From the NCBI GenBank assembly GCA_032622095.1, contig CP136063.1:10647814-10711813 (forward strand): a DNA stretch of 64,000 bases, given 5' to 3'. This DNA is from Siphonodentalium dalli. Taxonomy: Eukaryota; Mollusca; Scaphopoda; Gadilida; Siphonodentaliidae. A program made the position numbers and the translations under genes. Below are positions 50,125-60,855 of this stretch, piece by piece. Under the pieces are notes generated by a model that saw only the letters and a program-made list of their open reading frames with translations, did no database searches and was not told the DNA's origin. How positions within the stretch are numbered: position 1 is the first letter of the stretch; every line of letters begins with the position of its first letter.

Positions 50125-50633
50125 AGGTGGATTATCTCTTTGTAAACATGTTTTATATAGTTACCGGGGTATAAAATATTAGATTTGAATCGAAGACTCC
50201 TGTCCGGAAATGCTTCTATCGATTAATATTAATATTTTCTGGTCTAAAAAGGTGTGTTTGTTCAGCTAACGAACAATAGTGGTTACTGTTAACAGAGACC
50301 AGAAATTATATTGTGCAATTTTGTCACAAATAAACGTTAATTATACTCATTATCGCTTATATCTGTGGAACAAAACAATACAAACAACCAATATGTGACA
50401 TTTTACATTCGTTGCGTAGCCATAGGAACTGTCCATTGCTCTATATCGCAATACGGTCTCATCCGAATGGTCGGTTCTAAAAATAGTAACATAAACGGGC
50501 CCGATTTAATATTCGAAATAAAAATCAATATTAATTGATAGAAGCTTTTCCGGACATAGGTCTTCAGTTCATATCTATTATTTTATACCCACGCAACTAT
50601 TTAAAAATTGTTATTTAAAGAGATAATCCATCT
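50125..50633. mobile_element. 509-bp MITE with long inverted repeats and TTAA duplication
   Basis: The ends AGGTGGATTATCTCTTT and AAAGAGATAATCCATCT begin imperfect inverted repeats of roughly 115 bp, matching through tccggaaa-gcttctatc and attaatatt. It is flanked by TTAA at 50121-50124 and 50634-50637; removing the element and one TTAA restores a normal monomer, ggTTAAgtgac. There is no coding capacity. TTAA duplication is typical of piggyBac and Kolobok families; which of these is not decided here. Confidence 0.9.
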
Positions 50634-50980
50634 TTAAGTGACTTATAATGATACTTCATTTCCCGCACATATCACACGGATACGAGCGATGTTCGGTTGA
50701 GTGACTTATAATGATACTTGATTTCCCGCACATATCACATGGATATGAGCTATGTTCGGTTGAGTGACTTATAATGATACTTGATTTCCCGCACATACCC
50801 ACATGGATATGAGCGATGTTCTGTTAAGTGACTTATACTGATACTTAATTTCCCGCACGTATCACATGGATATGGACGACTACTTGTATAAATTATCTTG
50901 TGTTTACGTGATTCATACTGATACTTGATTTCCCGCACATATCACATGGATATGGACGATCCTCGGAGTGTATACTCTTA
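50634..50980 (-). repeat. ZNF-derived satellite, end next to ZNF copy 2
   Basis: About five monomers, then irregular ~84-bp units (ggacgactacttgtataaatt at ~50.87 kb, ggacgatcctcggagtgtat at ~50.95 kb) matching those beside ZNF copy 1. Marks the join between satellite and ZNF 3' end. Confidence 0.85.
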
Positions 50981-51378
50981 TTTGTCGTCAAACAATTTAC
51001 ACGACCATATAATTTATCACACAAATAAGATCAAACTCATGCGTGCATTTTCTAATTGGCCATAAGTAGTTGTGTGAGTTATGTTATCAGACGTCTGGTG
51101 TCATTCTGATGGTAGGATGATTCCATGCACACATTACGTTGATACGGGCGATCACCTCTGAGTGGATCATAATGATTTTTACACATGGACTATATACAAT
51201 TATTCTTCACCAGAGATCACGGCAGACATAACTAAAAGTATTTAGAACCACATTTCAAAACATGCGTACACTTCAGCACATCTACAAAACATGTGTACCA
51301 GTCAACACTTTTTTTGGTGAGAGTGAACCTTTCAGCATTAGTTGATCATAATATTAGTAGTCAGGTCGATAGGCCGAA

Positions 51379-51816
51379 TTAATTATTTTTTAGACACACA
51401 TCACGATCCTTAAAGTGAATCATATTACGCACAGTCAGACTACTCAGCCCAGTTAATCTCTTCTCGCACATATCGCGTTTATAGAGGCGATTCCCCTTGT
51501 GGATTTTCTTATACATGTACCTCGGAAGTTTGCACAAATAAGTAAATGATTTCTCGGATATATCACATTTATATGGTCGATCCGCCGTGTGGATCATCAT
51601 ATGTTTCGTCAGGTGACTCGACTCAGTAAATTATTTCACGCAACACATCACATTGGTATGGACGATCTCCCATGTGGATCCTCTTATGCGAAGTCCGGTG
51701 ACTAGACTCAGCAAATGACTTATTGCGCACATCGCATTAATACGGGCGATCACCCGGGTGGATCCACATATGCTTCGTCGGGTCACCCGACTGATACACA
51801 TGATTTCTCACACGTA
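51379..51816 (-). pseudogene. Decayed 3' zinc fingers of ZNF copy 2
   Basis: Aligns with 43484-43881 of copy 1. The open piece 51379-51600 reads degenerate fingers (DRPYKCDISEKSF, then RLYKRDMCEKRL). A further decayed finger lies at 51640-51816. 50980-51378 is the matching non-coding tail. Confidence 0.72.
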
Positions 51817-52303
51817 TCATATTGATGTTGGTCGATCTCCCGTATGTGTCCTCTTATGTCTCGTCAGGTGACACGACACAGTAAATGACTTCTCGCACAT
51901 ATCACATTGATACGGCCCATCCCCCGTGTGGATCCTCTTATGTACAGTCAGGTGACTGGATCGAATAAATGATTTCTCGCACACATCACATTGATACGGG
52001 TGATCTCCCGTATGTATGATCTTATGTCTCGTCAGGTGAGACGACACAGTAAATGATTTCTCGCACATATCACATTGATACGGGCGATCCCCCGTGTGGA
52101 TCCTCTTATGATTCACCAATCTACTCAACACAATAAATGATTTATCGCACACATCACATCGATACGGGCGATCTCCAGTGTGGATCATCTTGTGTCTCGC
52201 CAGGTTACTCAACTGAGTGAACGATTTGTCGCATATATCACATTTATACGGCCGATCCCCCGTGTGGATCCTCTTATGTACAGTCAGGTGACTCAGCTGA
52301 GTA
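51817..52303 (-). pseudogene. ZNF copy 2, second half, out of frame
   Basis: Continues the finger array of copy 2 in another frame after a one-base insertion near 52305 (agtaaCatgattt where other fingers have agtaaatgattt). It holds the tail of the interrupted finger and five canonical fingers: helices QLSNLAR, VLSRLVN, VSSHLTR, RSSHLTV and VSCHLTR. A second indel in gatgTtggtcgatc ends it after HTGDRP. With the main frame, copy 2 has about 13 fingers, roughly three more than copy 1. It is probably not translated unless an intron or frameshift intervenes. Confidence 0.75.
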
Positions 52304-53044
52304 ACATGATTTCTCGCACACATCACATTGATACGGATGATCACCCGTGTGGATCATCTTATGTGTAGACAGGTGACTCGATAGAGTAAATGATTTCTCG
52401 CACACATCGCATTGATACGGCCGATCCCCCGTGTGGATCCTCTTATGTATAGTCAGGTGACTCAGCTGAGTAAATGATTTCTCGCACACATCACATTGAT
52501 ACGGCTGATCACCCGTGTGGATCCTCTTATGTGTAGACAGGTGACTCGATCGAGCAAATGATTTCTCGCACACATCGCATTGATACGGGCGATCCCCCGT
52601 GTGGATCCTCTTATGTTCACTCAGGTGACTCAACTGAGTAAATGATTTCTCGCACACATCACATTGATACGGGCGATCACCCGTGTGGATCCTCTTATGT
52701 GTAGACAGGTGACTCGATCCAGTAAATGATTTTTCGCACACATCGCATCGATACGGGCGATCCCCCGTGTGGATCCTCTTATGTCTCGCCAGGTTACTCG
52801 ACTCAGTAAATGAATTATCACGTGACACATCACATTGATACGGGCGATCACCAGCGTGCATTCTCTTATGTACCAGCAAATGTGCAGTTGTGCTGCATGT
52901 TTCCCAACATATATCGCACTGATATGAACGAATATCCTTATTGGACAAACTGCTTAACGAATCAACGCCTGTCTGTGACGTATTTACCGACGTGTGTTTA
53001 TGTTCTCCTGTCTCCATTGTTGATGACTCCACCTCCCCATGCAT
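52274..53044 (-). CDS. C2H2 zinc-finger protein, copy 2 (256 aa, truncated)
   Basis: Starts at the ATG at 53042-53044, just downstream of an in-frame TGA, and ends by frameshift near 52305. Residues 1-35 are polar with no known domain. Finger 1 (CDICWETCSTTAHLLVHKRMH) keeps C2H2 spacing but lacks the usual Phe. Finger 2 has lost its second Cys (CDVSRDNSF). Fingers 3-7 are canonical CX2CX12HX3H with HTGDRPY linkers; contact residues include RSHT-like and QSHx helices alternating, which shows internal duplication of finger pairs. Finger 8 is cut off after YQCDVCEKSC. It probably binds DNA in the nucleus. It is the better preserved of the two copies, but the frameshift removes about half the array. 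Confidence 0.72.
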   Translation of the reverse strand: MHGEVESSTMETGEHKHTSVNTSQTGVDSLSSLSNKDIRSYQCDICWETCSTTAHLLVHKRMHAGDRPYQCDVSRDNSFTESSNLARHKRIHTGDRPYRCDVCEKSFTGSSHLSTHKRIHTGDRPYQCDVCEKSFTQLSHLSEHKRIHTGDRPYQCDVCEKSFARSSHLSTHKRIHTGDQPYQCDVCEKSFTQLSHLTIHKRIHTGDRPYQCDVCEKSFTLSSHLSTHKMIHTGDHPYQCDVCEKSCYSAESPDCT

Positions 53045-53389
53045 GATTCACCTGTATCTGTTTGAGTACAATATCCAATGGGCTAGTGCTTAGCCAGCAT
53101 GTGATTACCTGACTTAAGCTAACAGAAAATATCATGCAAGAGTTTAATTTATGGAACAGACGATCGATACAGTTAAGTTAAGAAATACTCGGATGACAGG
53201 CAGAAATGAAAGTCAAATTGTCTCGAAACGCGTTTGAAAAAATGGTCTTAAGCAGCGGTGGGTGGAATAGAACAATGTCACAATACATAGTTTACGAAAA
53301 AGTAATTGTGCCTAAAATCTGAACAGCCTGGAAAAGGAAGATCTATAAAACAGTTTTCGTGACCGTTTATGGTTTGTGATTTTGGAAGG

Positions 53390-53638
<249 letters not shown>

Positions 53639-53699
53639 GTTCTGTACAAAAATATATAGTTTACGAAAATTATATCATCCATCGACACATATATGCTAT

Positions 53700-54110
53700 G
53701 GTTAGAAGGAACTAAATAAGTATGATTACGTCCCTTTCGCGTTTGGCGAATAATATGTCAAATAAATTTACTAATTCAAGCAATATAATATCCATAACAC
53801 GTAAAAAAGTGGGCATTTCCTAGTCTGATATGCGTTTCAAGTCCAAACAATGGCTGGAGATTGTGGCTGTGTAATGGCTTTCGTAAGAGTGTCAAATTAT
53901 GTGCAAAAAGTGGGGTAGTGTGGAAAACGTATGTTGGTTTTTGAAAAAAGGCGTGACTGGAAACAAGGTTCTCCTCTGTGCGAACAGATGCCCAAAATGG
54001 TTGGTCTTCACGAACGCATGCATCGTGCACTTCGGAACTAGAAGATTTAGCGTGGGCGTGGTCAAACGTTAACACTGTGGCCTATGGAAAACATTTAGTT
54101 CATTCTAACC
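53700..54110. mobile_element. 411-bp TIR element, copy A
   Basis: The ends GGTTAGAAGGAACTAAA and TTTAGTTCATTCTAACC form a 17-bp inverted repeat with one mismatch. The interior matches copy B (54940-55380). No clean target duplication is visible and no transposase is present. A MITE-like family is likely. Confidence 0.82.
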
Positions 54111-54939
54111 TAAAATACAAAAATCATAGATGATGGAGAAACATGGTGAAAAATCACACCTGTATGGTCTGATTTGCGAAGCATACATAGTTAGACCTTA
54201 CATTACATTACACCAGAATTTGAATTTTATTACCGCTTTTCAGGACGTGGGGGGTATTTGCGCCTAATAACCTGAGTGAGACTTATTTATCGCTATTCTG
54301 TATCTGGTGTGCCACTTTAAGAGAGAAAACACCTCACATCGATATCTTCATCTATTTGTGGACATCTGACCATCATCACAAACTTGGTGCCTCGAGTATT
54401 TTTAACCATGCAGCTGCCAACTTGTCGACCATGCAAGGGGGTGTAAAAATCTGATTAGTTATTCAGAAACCCGGGCAGTTTGGTTAACTAATCATACCAT
54501 CCGAAACACGATTTGCACATATTGTCTGTATACGCGTCATGTCCATTAACGTCACATTCTGCTCGTTTAATTACCAAAATTTACCAAATTTTTCACATAG
54601 TTTGAGACTTTTTCCAAATATGGCAAATCTCGGTATGTGATGATCATGAGACACCCATGATTTTTTATGTTGACCTGCAGACGGCAATGATCAGTTCCCG
54701 AATACCACTTCTTTGATTGTGAACGGACGTCCCATAATTGTCAATGACAAGGACAAATTGCCGTCAACCTTTTTCTAGTAAATGAACAATCTTCGGACAT
54801 AGTTAGGTTAAAATATCCAAGATTGCTGGAGATCGAGAACAAAGAGATGTATAAAATTAGTTTTATTTAGCATAGATATGACCCAGCGTCACGCCCAGGT
54901 AGTATGGATTACGTAGGATCAGTTTTCCCCATCGCTTTA
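54111..54939. other. Non-coding interval
   Basis: Nothing recognised: no long open frame, repeat or RNA gene between the two copies of the TIR element. Confidence 0.6.
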
Positions 54940-55380
54940 GGTTAGAAGGGACTAAATAAGTAGAATTACGTCCCTTTCGTTTTTACACCCAATCTCGAAT
55001 ACGAATTCTGGCGCGTGATTGGCGAATAATATGTGAACTAAATATACTAATTCAAGAAATATAATATCCATAGCATGTAAAAAGTGGGCGTTTCCTAGTC
55101 TGAAATGTGTTTGTGTCCAAACAATGGCTGGAGATTGTGACTGTGTATTGGCTTTCGTCAGACTGTAAAATTGTGTGCAAAAAGTGGGATGGTGTGGAAA
55201 ACGTATGTTGGTTTTTGAAAAAAGGCGTGGCTGGAAAGGTTCTCCTCTTTGCGGACAGATGCCCAAAGGGTTTGTCTTCACGAGCGCATGCATTGTGCAC
55301 TTCGGAAGTCGAGAATTTAGCGTGGGCGTGGTCAAACGTCAACACTGTGGCCTATTAACAACATTTAATTTCTTCTAACC
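54940..55380. mobile_element. 441-bp TIR element, copy B
   Basis: The ends GGTTAGAAGGGACTAAA and TTTAATTTCTTCTAACC are inverted, flanked by TTA on both sides (cttTTA-like left edge, TTAtcc right). Same family and orientation as copy A, with extra internal sequence near 54985-55020. The TTA flanks would fit a PIF/Harbinger-type duplication. The interval 55381-55742 to the right holds nothing recognisable. Confidence 0.82.
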
Positions 55381-55742
55381 TTATCCATTGAGATCCGGTG
55401 ACCGACCTTTATTTATTGTAAATACTTTTATGTCATTGCACGTGCTGTACAACAGCATGCCGTGTTTACAGTAGGCTTAACATGGTAATAATAATACTAA
55501 TAATAATGAAGCACATTGTTTTAGTTTTAAATTTAATATGACTATACGTAAACGTAATTTGCGAGCCCTCAAATGTATTTTTATGACAATAAGGAATGCA
55601 TGAATTCACAAATAGAAATGGGACATAAATTTGCACCCACTGGGTTGGAATGTTGCAACAGTTGACTGTTATTTCAATACTTTCAACTGTTGGAAATCTT
55701 CATCGAATCAACCCTTTGCCTAGGAACTTTCCATAGATTACC

Positions 55743-56790
55743 ATATATATGGAACTTGTATATATCTGTGCAGGAGATGTCCCTTTTATCAATTACACTA
55801 GAGCTCCGGGTGCAGACAAACATTCACGGGGAAGGGATGTTGATATACAATATACATTAGGACATAAGTTTTTTCTTCCATTTTCGAGTCTATATATAGG
55901 CCCACCACATGAGAGAAGCAGGCCCCTGTAACCCCTAATTCCCGTTTTATGACCATGGATGTTGTATGCATCTGAGCAAGGTCTGCGGGGTATACCCACT
56001 TTATTCAAATACAATAGAGTTCCAGAATGGAGACATACCGGAACTTGCAGGGCAGGGATGCTGATGACATCAAAATATGGGTTTTTACCCAATTTTAAGT
56101 CAATAAGTACATTAATGCCCTAAGTAATCGACTCCTTAACCACAGCAGAATTAAGGGTAACTTTTCAGGATTTAATCGGAAATATGGCTTTTCTTTAATT
56201 TTCGAGTCTACATGTATATAGGCCCATCACATGAGGGAAGCAGGCCCCTGTAACTCCTAGTTCCCTTTTTATGACTATGGATATTGTGTGTATCTGTGCA
56301 GGAGCTGCCCCAATGTACACCATATGAGGGAAGCAAGCCCCCAGGGACCCCTAATTCCCTTTTTATGACCATGGAACTTGTACATATCTGTGCAGGAGAT
56401 GTTCCGTTTATCAAATACACTAGAGCTCCGGTGGAGACTCACATTCATGGGGCAAGTATGCTGATATGCATTAGGAAATATGTTTTTTCTTAAATTTTCG
56501 AGTCTATATACATATACATGTAGGCCCATCACATGAGGGAAGCAGGCCCCATGTAACCCCTAATTCCCTTTTTATGACCATGGACATTGTATGTATCTGT
56601 GCAGGAGAGGCCCCTTTATGCTGTTATACTAGAGCTACAGGATGGCGAGATACTTGCATGGGGCAGGGATGCTTATGACATGAAAATATGGGTTTTTTAC
56701 CCAATTTTAAGTCAATCAGTACACCATCTTTATAACTGCAAAAACACTATATTTGATGTTACTGTGACCTCATATGGGCCTTTATAGTGG
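55743..56790 (+). repeat. Imperfect ~100-300-bp repeats
   Basis: A module reading tttttatgaccatggacattg, tatctgtgcaggagatg and (in some) cactagagctccgg recurs about five times at 55.74, 55.94, 56.26, 56.36 and 56.57 kb, with cccatcacatgagggaagcagg segments between copies. Each copy has tgtgcag|gag, which resembles a splice acceptor, but the open frames differ between copies and show no conserved protein. Treated as non-coding repeats. Confidence 0.75.
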
Positions 56791-58005
56791 AGATGACATT
56801 AAGCTATATGACATGTTGCATATGGGGTGGTGGGGTGAAAACAATCCTTCATGAAACCCTTCAGAAAGAAGCCTCAAGAAATGTATAACTGAAATAAATA
56901 AATTTGTCTTGATGTGACTAAAGTCAAGATCATTGTGTGCATGGAAAAAGAGCAAGCAACTGTCTCAAACATTAATGTGACTATCAATGGGTAGAAAATA
57001 TCTGTCATCACACTTTTCATCAGTGCACCAAGCCAATCAGTGAAATATTTGCATTCTATCAACTCATGATCTGTTACTCTGACAACACCTAAAATATCCA
57101 AGTCTGGCATAGTGACTGTTTGTCATTTATTAATATGATAATAACGTGTCCGAACATTTACTCCTTCCAAGTCCATGATATGTACCGTACATGTAGATAT
57201 AAAATTAGAATATACAATTATATTATACAATGTAGGCCTACATGTAGGTGAATGATAATTGTACCCCACACAGGTTGATACTTTGAAGTATATATATTCT
57301 CAAGTCGCATTAATTAATGTGCCAGTTTAAATCTGGTATCATTGGTACTGTATAGATGTTTATAGTTCATGGACATATACCGGTAAAAATTAAATGTCTG
57401 CCATGCCCTGTTACTGAAACCATGTCATTTGGACCTTGCTGGTTAAAGGCACGGTTGGCCTTCATTATAGATTATAATTTAGAAATAAAAGTTAAGAAAT
57501 TATAACATGTTGTAAAGAATATACCGGTAGTAATGGTATACTATGAAAGTATGAATGCCATGTCCTCAAAACACACATTGTGTCAGTTGAACGTTGGATT
57601 ATATACATTATACAGCATGTAAAGAGTGAGCGATAAGCACAACACTCAACATCGTGGAAATGTTTCAGGAGAGTGATTCACAGTGACCCATTCAACACCG
57701 AAATCTTGAAAGGTGAGGGTTAAAATTAGTTAGCGCTATACTGTTATGTTATAAACAATTTGGTGGAATTTCTAACCAAAGTTCACTTAATGCATAGGGT
57801 ATCCGCGGCAATGAGTGTTTTGCCTACTGCAAACTCTTCACATACTGTTTGTCTACATAACATGGGGTTTATTCACATGACTTAGAAATATCATTTAATA
57901 CAACTATTAGTTCTTTAAGTCCAGTGTGGAAGATTCATCAGAATAACAATATGAATCAGGACCCTATATATTCGTTCTGTCAGGCGAAAATTTTGTTATT
58001 TGACA
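56791..58005. other. Non-coding interval
   Basis: AT-rich sequence with no recognisable gene, repeat array or RNA feature. Short frames here lack any family signature. Confidence 0.55.
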
Positions 58006-58009
58006 TTAA

Positions 58010-59963
58010 AAACTAGTCATTTCCTTGCACCTGAGTGTCCCACAAAGCAATCCAAAGCTACGTATATTACGCAAGTCAATCATTTTCCGTGGGTGCATTC
58101 ATTATGTTGATGGTATCCAGATAATTAATCATATAATTACGCACGTAAGACTGCCGTCTGATTGAATACTATATCAAGCTACAAGTTACAGTGTTTAAAA
58201 ATTTATAACTGACAATAAGATTCCGTATAATGAAACTAAACACAAAAAAGCATCTATGCATTGTCCAATACTACCTAGCTGGGATAATTGAATTAAGTAT
58301 TTCCTAGAATTTCAAGTAGCTTCCGTGAAAATGAAACTGACTTTAGCATGTATTCTGTCAATCGTAAAACTATTTGTGCACTGTGACGTCATATATACTG
58401 CAGGGTTTGTCTGCAGGAGATATTTATAGTGGCGAAATACGAATGGTAGCCAAATCATTCAAACTCGGAACGCATAGCTTGTCAATAGTCTGTATTAGTC
58501 CAACAACTGACGACCGCTGCTATAGAGTTTTAGCCAACGTGTTAAAAAATATAATTGAGTTTTGGCGGGAAATGGGAACATGTGCGCCGTTGTTTGTGTT
58601 TGGGGACCCAGGCTGGACAACGAAACTATTATTGACCGTACTTTGACTTTATCCAGGCTCCATATTGTTGGGGGGGGGCATGTTTTTTTGTGTTTATCCT
58701 CCATGCATGTATGTCAAATGAATGATTTTGTCACTATGAATTCCCGCTATAAAGACTGCTTTGGGACAGGTTCCGTTTTATAACAGTACGATAGCACAGG
58801 ATCTTGGAGGTAGATACCTCCTTTGGTAGGAGAACCGGGGCCGCCTGTTGGCGTATGTCGATCCCTACTCTGCCTAACTCAGCAAGTCGGCATTCTCTGT
58901 TCAAATTATGTAATCGTACGATAGCACGGGATCTCCGAGCGTGAGTAGTTTCAACCACAGAAATCGCGTGCAAAATAATATCCGTACTCAGCAGTGCGAC
59001 ATTCTTTGATGTTACCGCGACCGTTATTACGCTGTATATAACGTCGTTATTTCAATGCACACCAAACATTACGTTGTAGTTTTTGGCGCTTTGATTACAA
59101 AGGGTTACGCTGTACTGGTAACACACTGTGCTCAATTGACCCGCTTTTTCACCAGTATTCTGTTTAACCCCCGAACTCCCGTTGCAGCCAAATTTTTTAT
59201 GACATATTGCTACTGACTTTTGGTACATGTATGAATCAAACAGATCATCTGCGAGGGGAATGGTCCGTGGGACGGACCCGCAGCCGGCTTGGCGGAAACC
59301 CTGACATGTACCATGCAAATTTCCATTGCGAGCTATTTCTGAAAACTGAATAGAACCTGGTATAAAATTGTCTACTATGAGGGTTTACGAGCAGATAATT
59401 TTACCCATTCACAATACAAACCGTTCATAGCACCATGCATACATGTACATGACCTTAATATAGCTCGAAGACGAGTGTGACTCGCCACACAGTAGTATTT
59501 CAACCAGGTTCTATTCATGATTCATTGCATTAACTGAATATTACATGCACACTTCAGCTACGATATGGTAGGTAAAGCTACATGTATTTTGCTGAAGATA
59601 GGATCTAATTTACATATCGTGATTTAATTTAGACTTTGAAAAATTATGCAAAAAATTTCAACACGCAGTGACGAATGGTGGCCTGGTATAAGATAATAAA
59701 ATATCAAGCCATTTCATGCATGAGATAAAATAGCCACTCTGTAACACATAAATTTGCTAACCGGAGAAGTTGGGCCCATTATTATTATTGAATATACGGT
59801 GAATAATAGACGGCAGTCTTATACATGTACGTACGTAATTACATGATTAATTATTTGTATACCATCAACAGAATTAATGCACCCACATAAATGATCGACT
59901 TGCATAATATATGTAGCTTTGGATTGCTTTGTGGGACACTCAGGTGCAAGGAAATGGCTACTT
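58010..59963. mobile_element. 1.95-kb element with ~150-bp inverted ends
   Basis: The arms 58010-58160 and ~59808-59963 are inverted copies of each other, sharing catttccttgcacctgagtg, cacaaagcaatccaaagcta and taagactgccgtct. TTAA stands at both outer edges (58006-58009 and 59964-59967). The interior holds a direct pair of tacgatagcacRggatct 131 bp apart and short open frames, the longest on the plus strand at 58374-58646 (90 aa), none recognised. It looks like a non-autonomous DNA transposon with long TIRs. Confidence 0.72.
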
Positions 59964-60045
59964 TTAAGTGCGTTATGTGTTTCTCCAATACGGACTCATT
60001 TATTTCCCCCTGCCGGAAACCCTGTCTATTCTGAATATTTGCTAT

Positions 60046-60715
60046 TTCGAAGGTTCACTATTCCGAAGGTTCGCTATTCTGAAGGTTCTCTATTCCGAAG
60101 GTTTTTGTTTAAGGTTAATTCTATATTCTAAAGTATTGAGAGGGATCATTATCACGAAAATTCTTTTTATGAAGGAAATAACCTAAAACATTAAATGTGA
60201 TATTTTGTTTTGTTCTCACGGGTTTTCTTGAGATTTAATGTCATTACGTGTGCCCATACCTTTGAATTCTTGGCATATAATATGAATGTTGCGGTATATA
60301 TGGACCCTCCTGCATTGGGACATGACACAGGTACAGTTGACTTACCGTAAGTTCTGTGCGGGTTCCAATTTGGGGTTCAATATTTTAAGGGCAAAATTTA
60401 GAAATTTATGGGCCCATACCTTTTAACTCTGGGCATATAATATGAATATTGGGGGCATGTCTCTATTCCGTAGGTTCGCTATCCTGAAGGTCCACTATTC
60501 CGAAGGTTCTCTGAATGTTCGCTATTCCGAAGGTTCACTATTCCGAAGGTTCGCTATTCCGAAGGTTCTCTATTCCGAAGGTTTTTGTTATTTTAAGGTT
60601 AATTCTATATTCTAAAGTATTGAAAGGGTTCATTATCACGAAGATCCTTTTTATGAAGGAAATAACTTAAAACATTAAATATGATTTTGTTTTGTTTTCG
60701 CGGGTTTTCTTGTTA
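60046..60715. repeat. CTATTCCGAAGGTTCG minisatellite in a 480-bp duplication
   Basis: A 15-16-bp unit (ctattccgaaggttcg) is repeated at 60046-60105 and 60465-60590. Each cluster is followed by the same ~130-bp tail (ggtttttgtt, ttctatattctaaagtattga, atgaaggaaataac), giving copies about 480 bp apart. A second shared motif, cccataccttt...ggcatataatatgaat, lies at ~60250 and ~60410. No gene. Confidence 0.85.
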
Positions 60716-60855
60716 AGTTTGTTTACCTCACAAAATTAACATGCTGGTCATCCTAGAATACCAACTGCGGACAGTAAACCCTGGTGCAGGCGTCGGTAAA
60801 CAGCACATCGGGCTATAAAATTTAAGAATTTTCCACACCAGGGCTAGCCTAATTA

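Noticed and set aside
55749-56787. Repeated exon-like frames after tgtgcag
   Set aside because: Acceptor-like motifs recur, but the reading frames and peptides differ between repeats, so a tandem-exon gene is not supported.
58374-58646. 90-residue plus-strand frame inside the 1.95-kb TIR element
   Set aside because: No recognisable domain, no supporting context. Mentioned only as the longest frame of that element.
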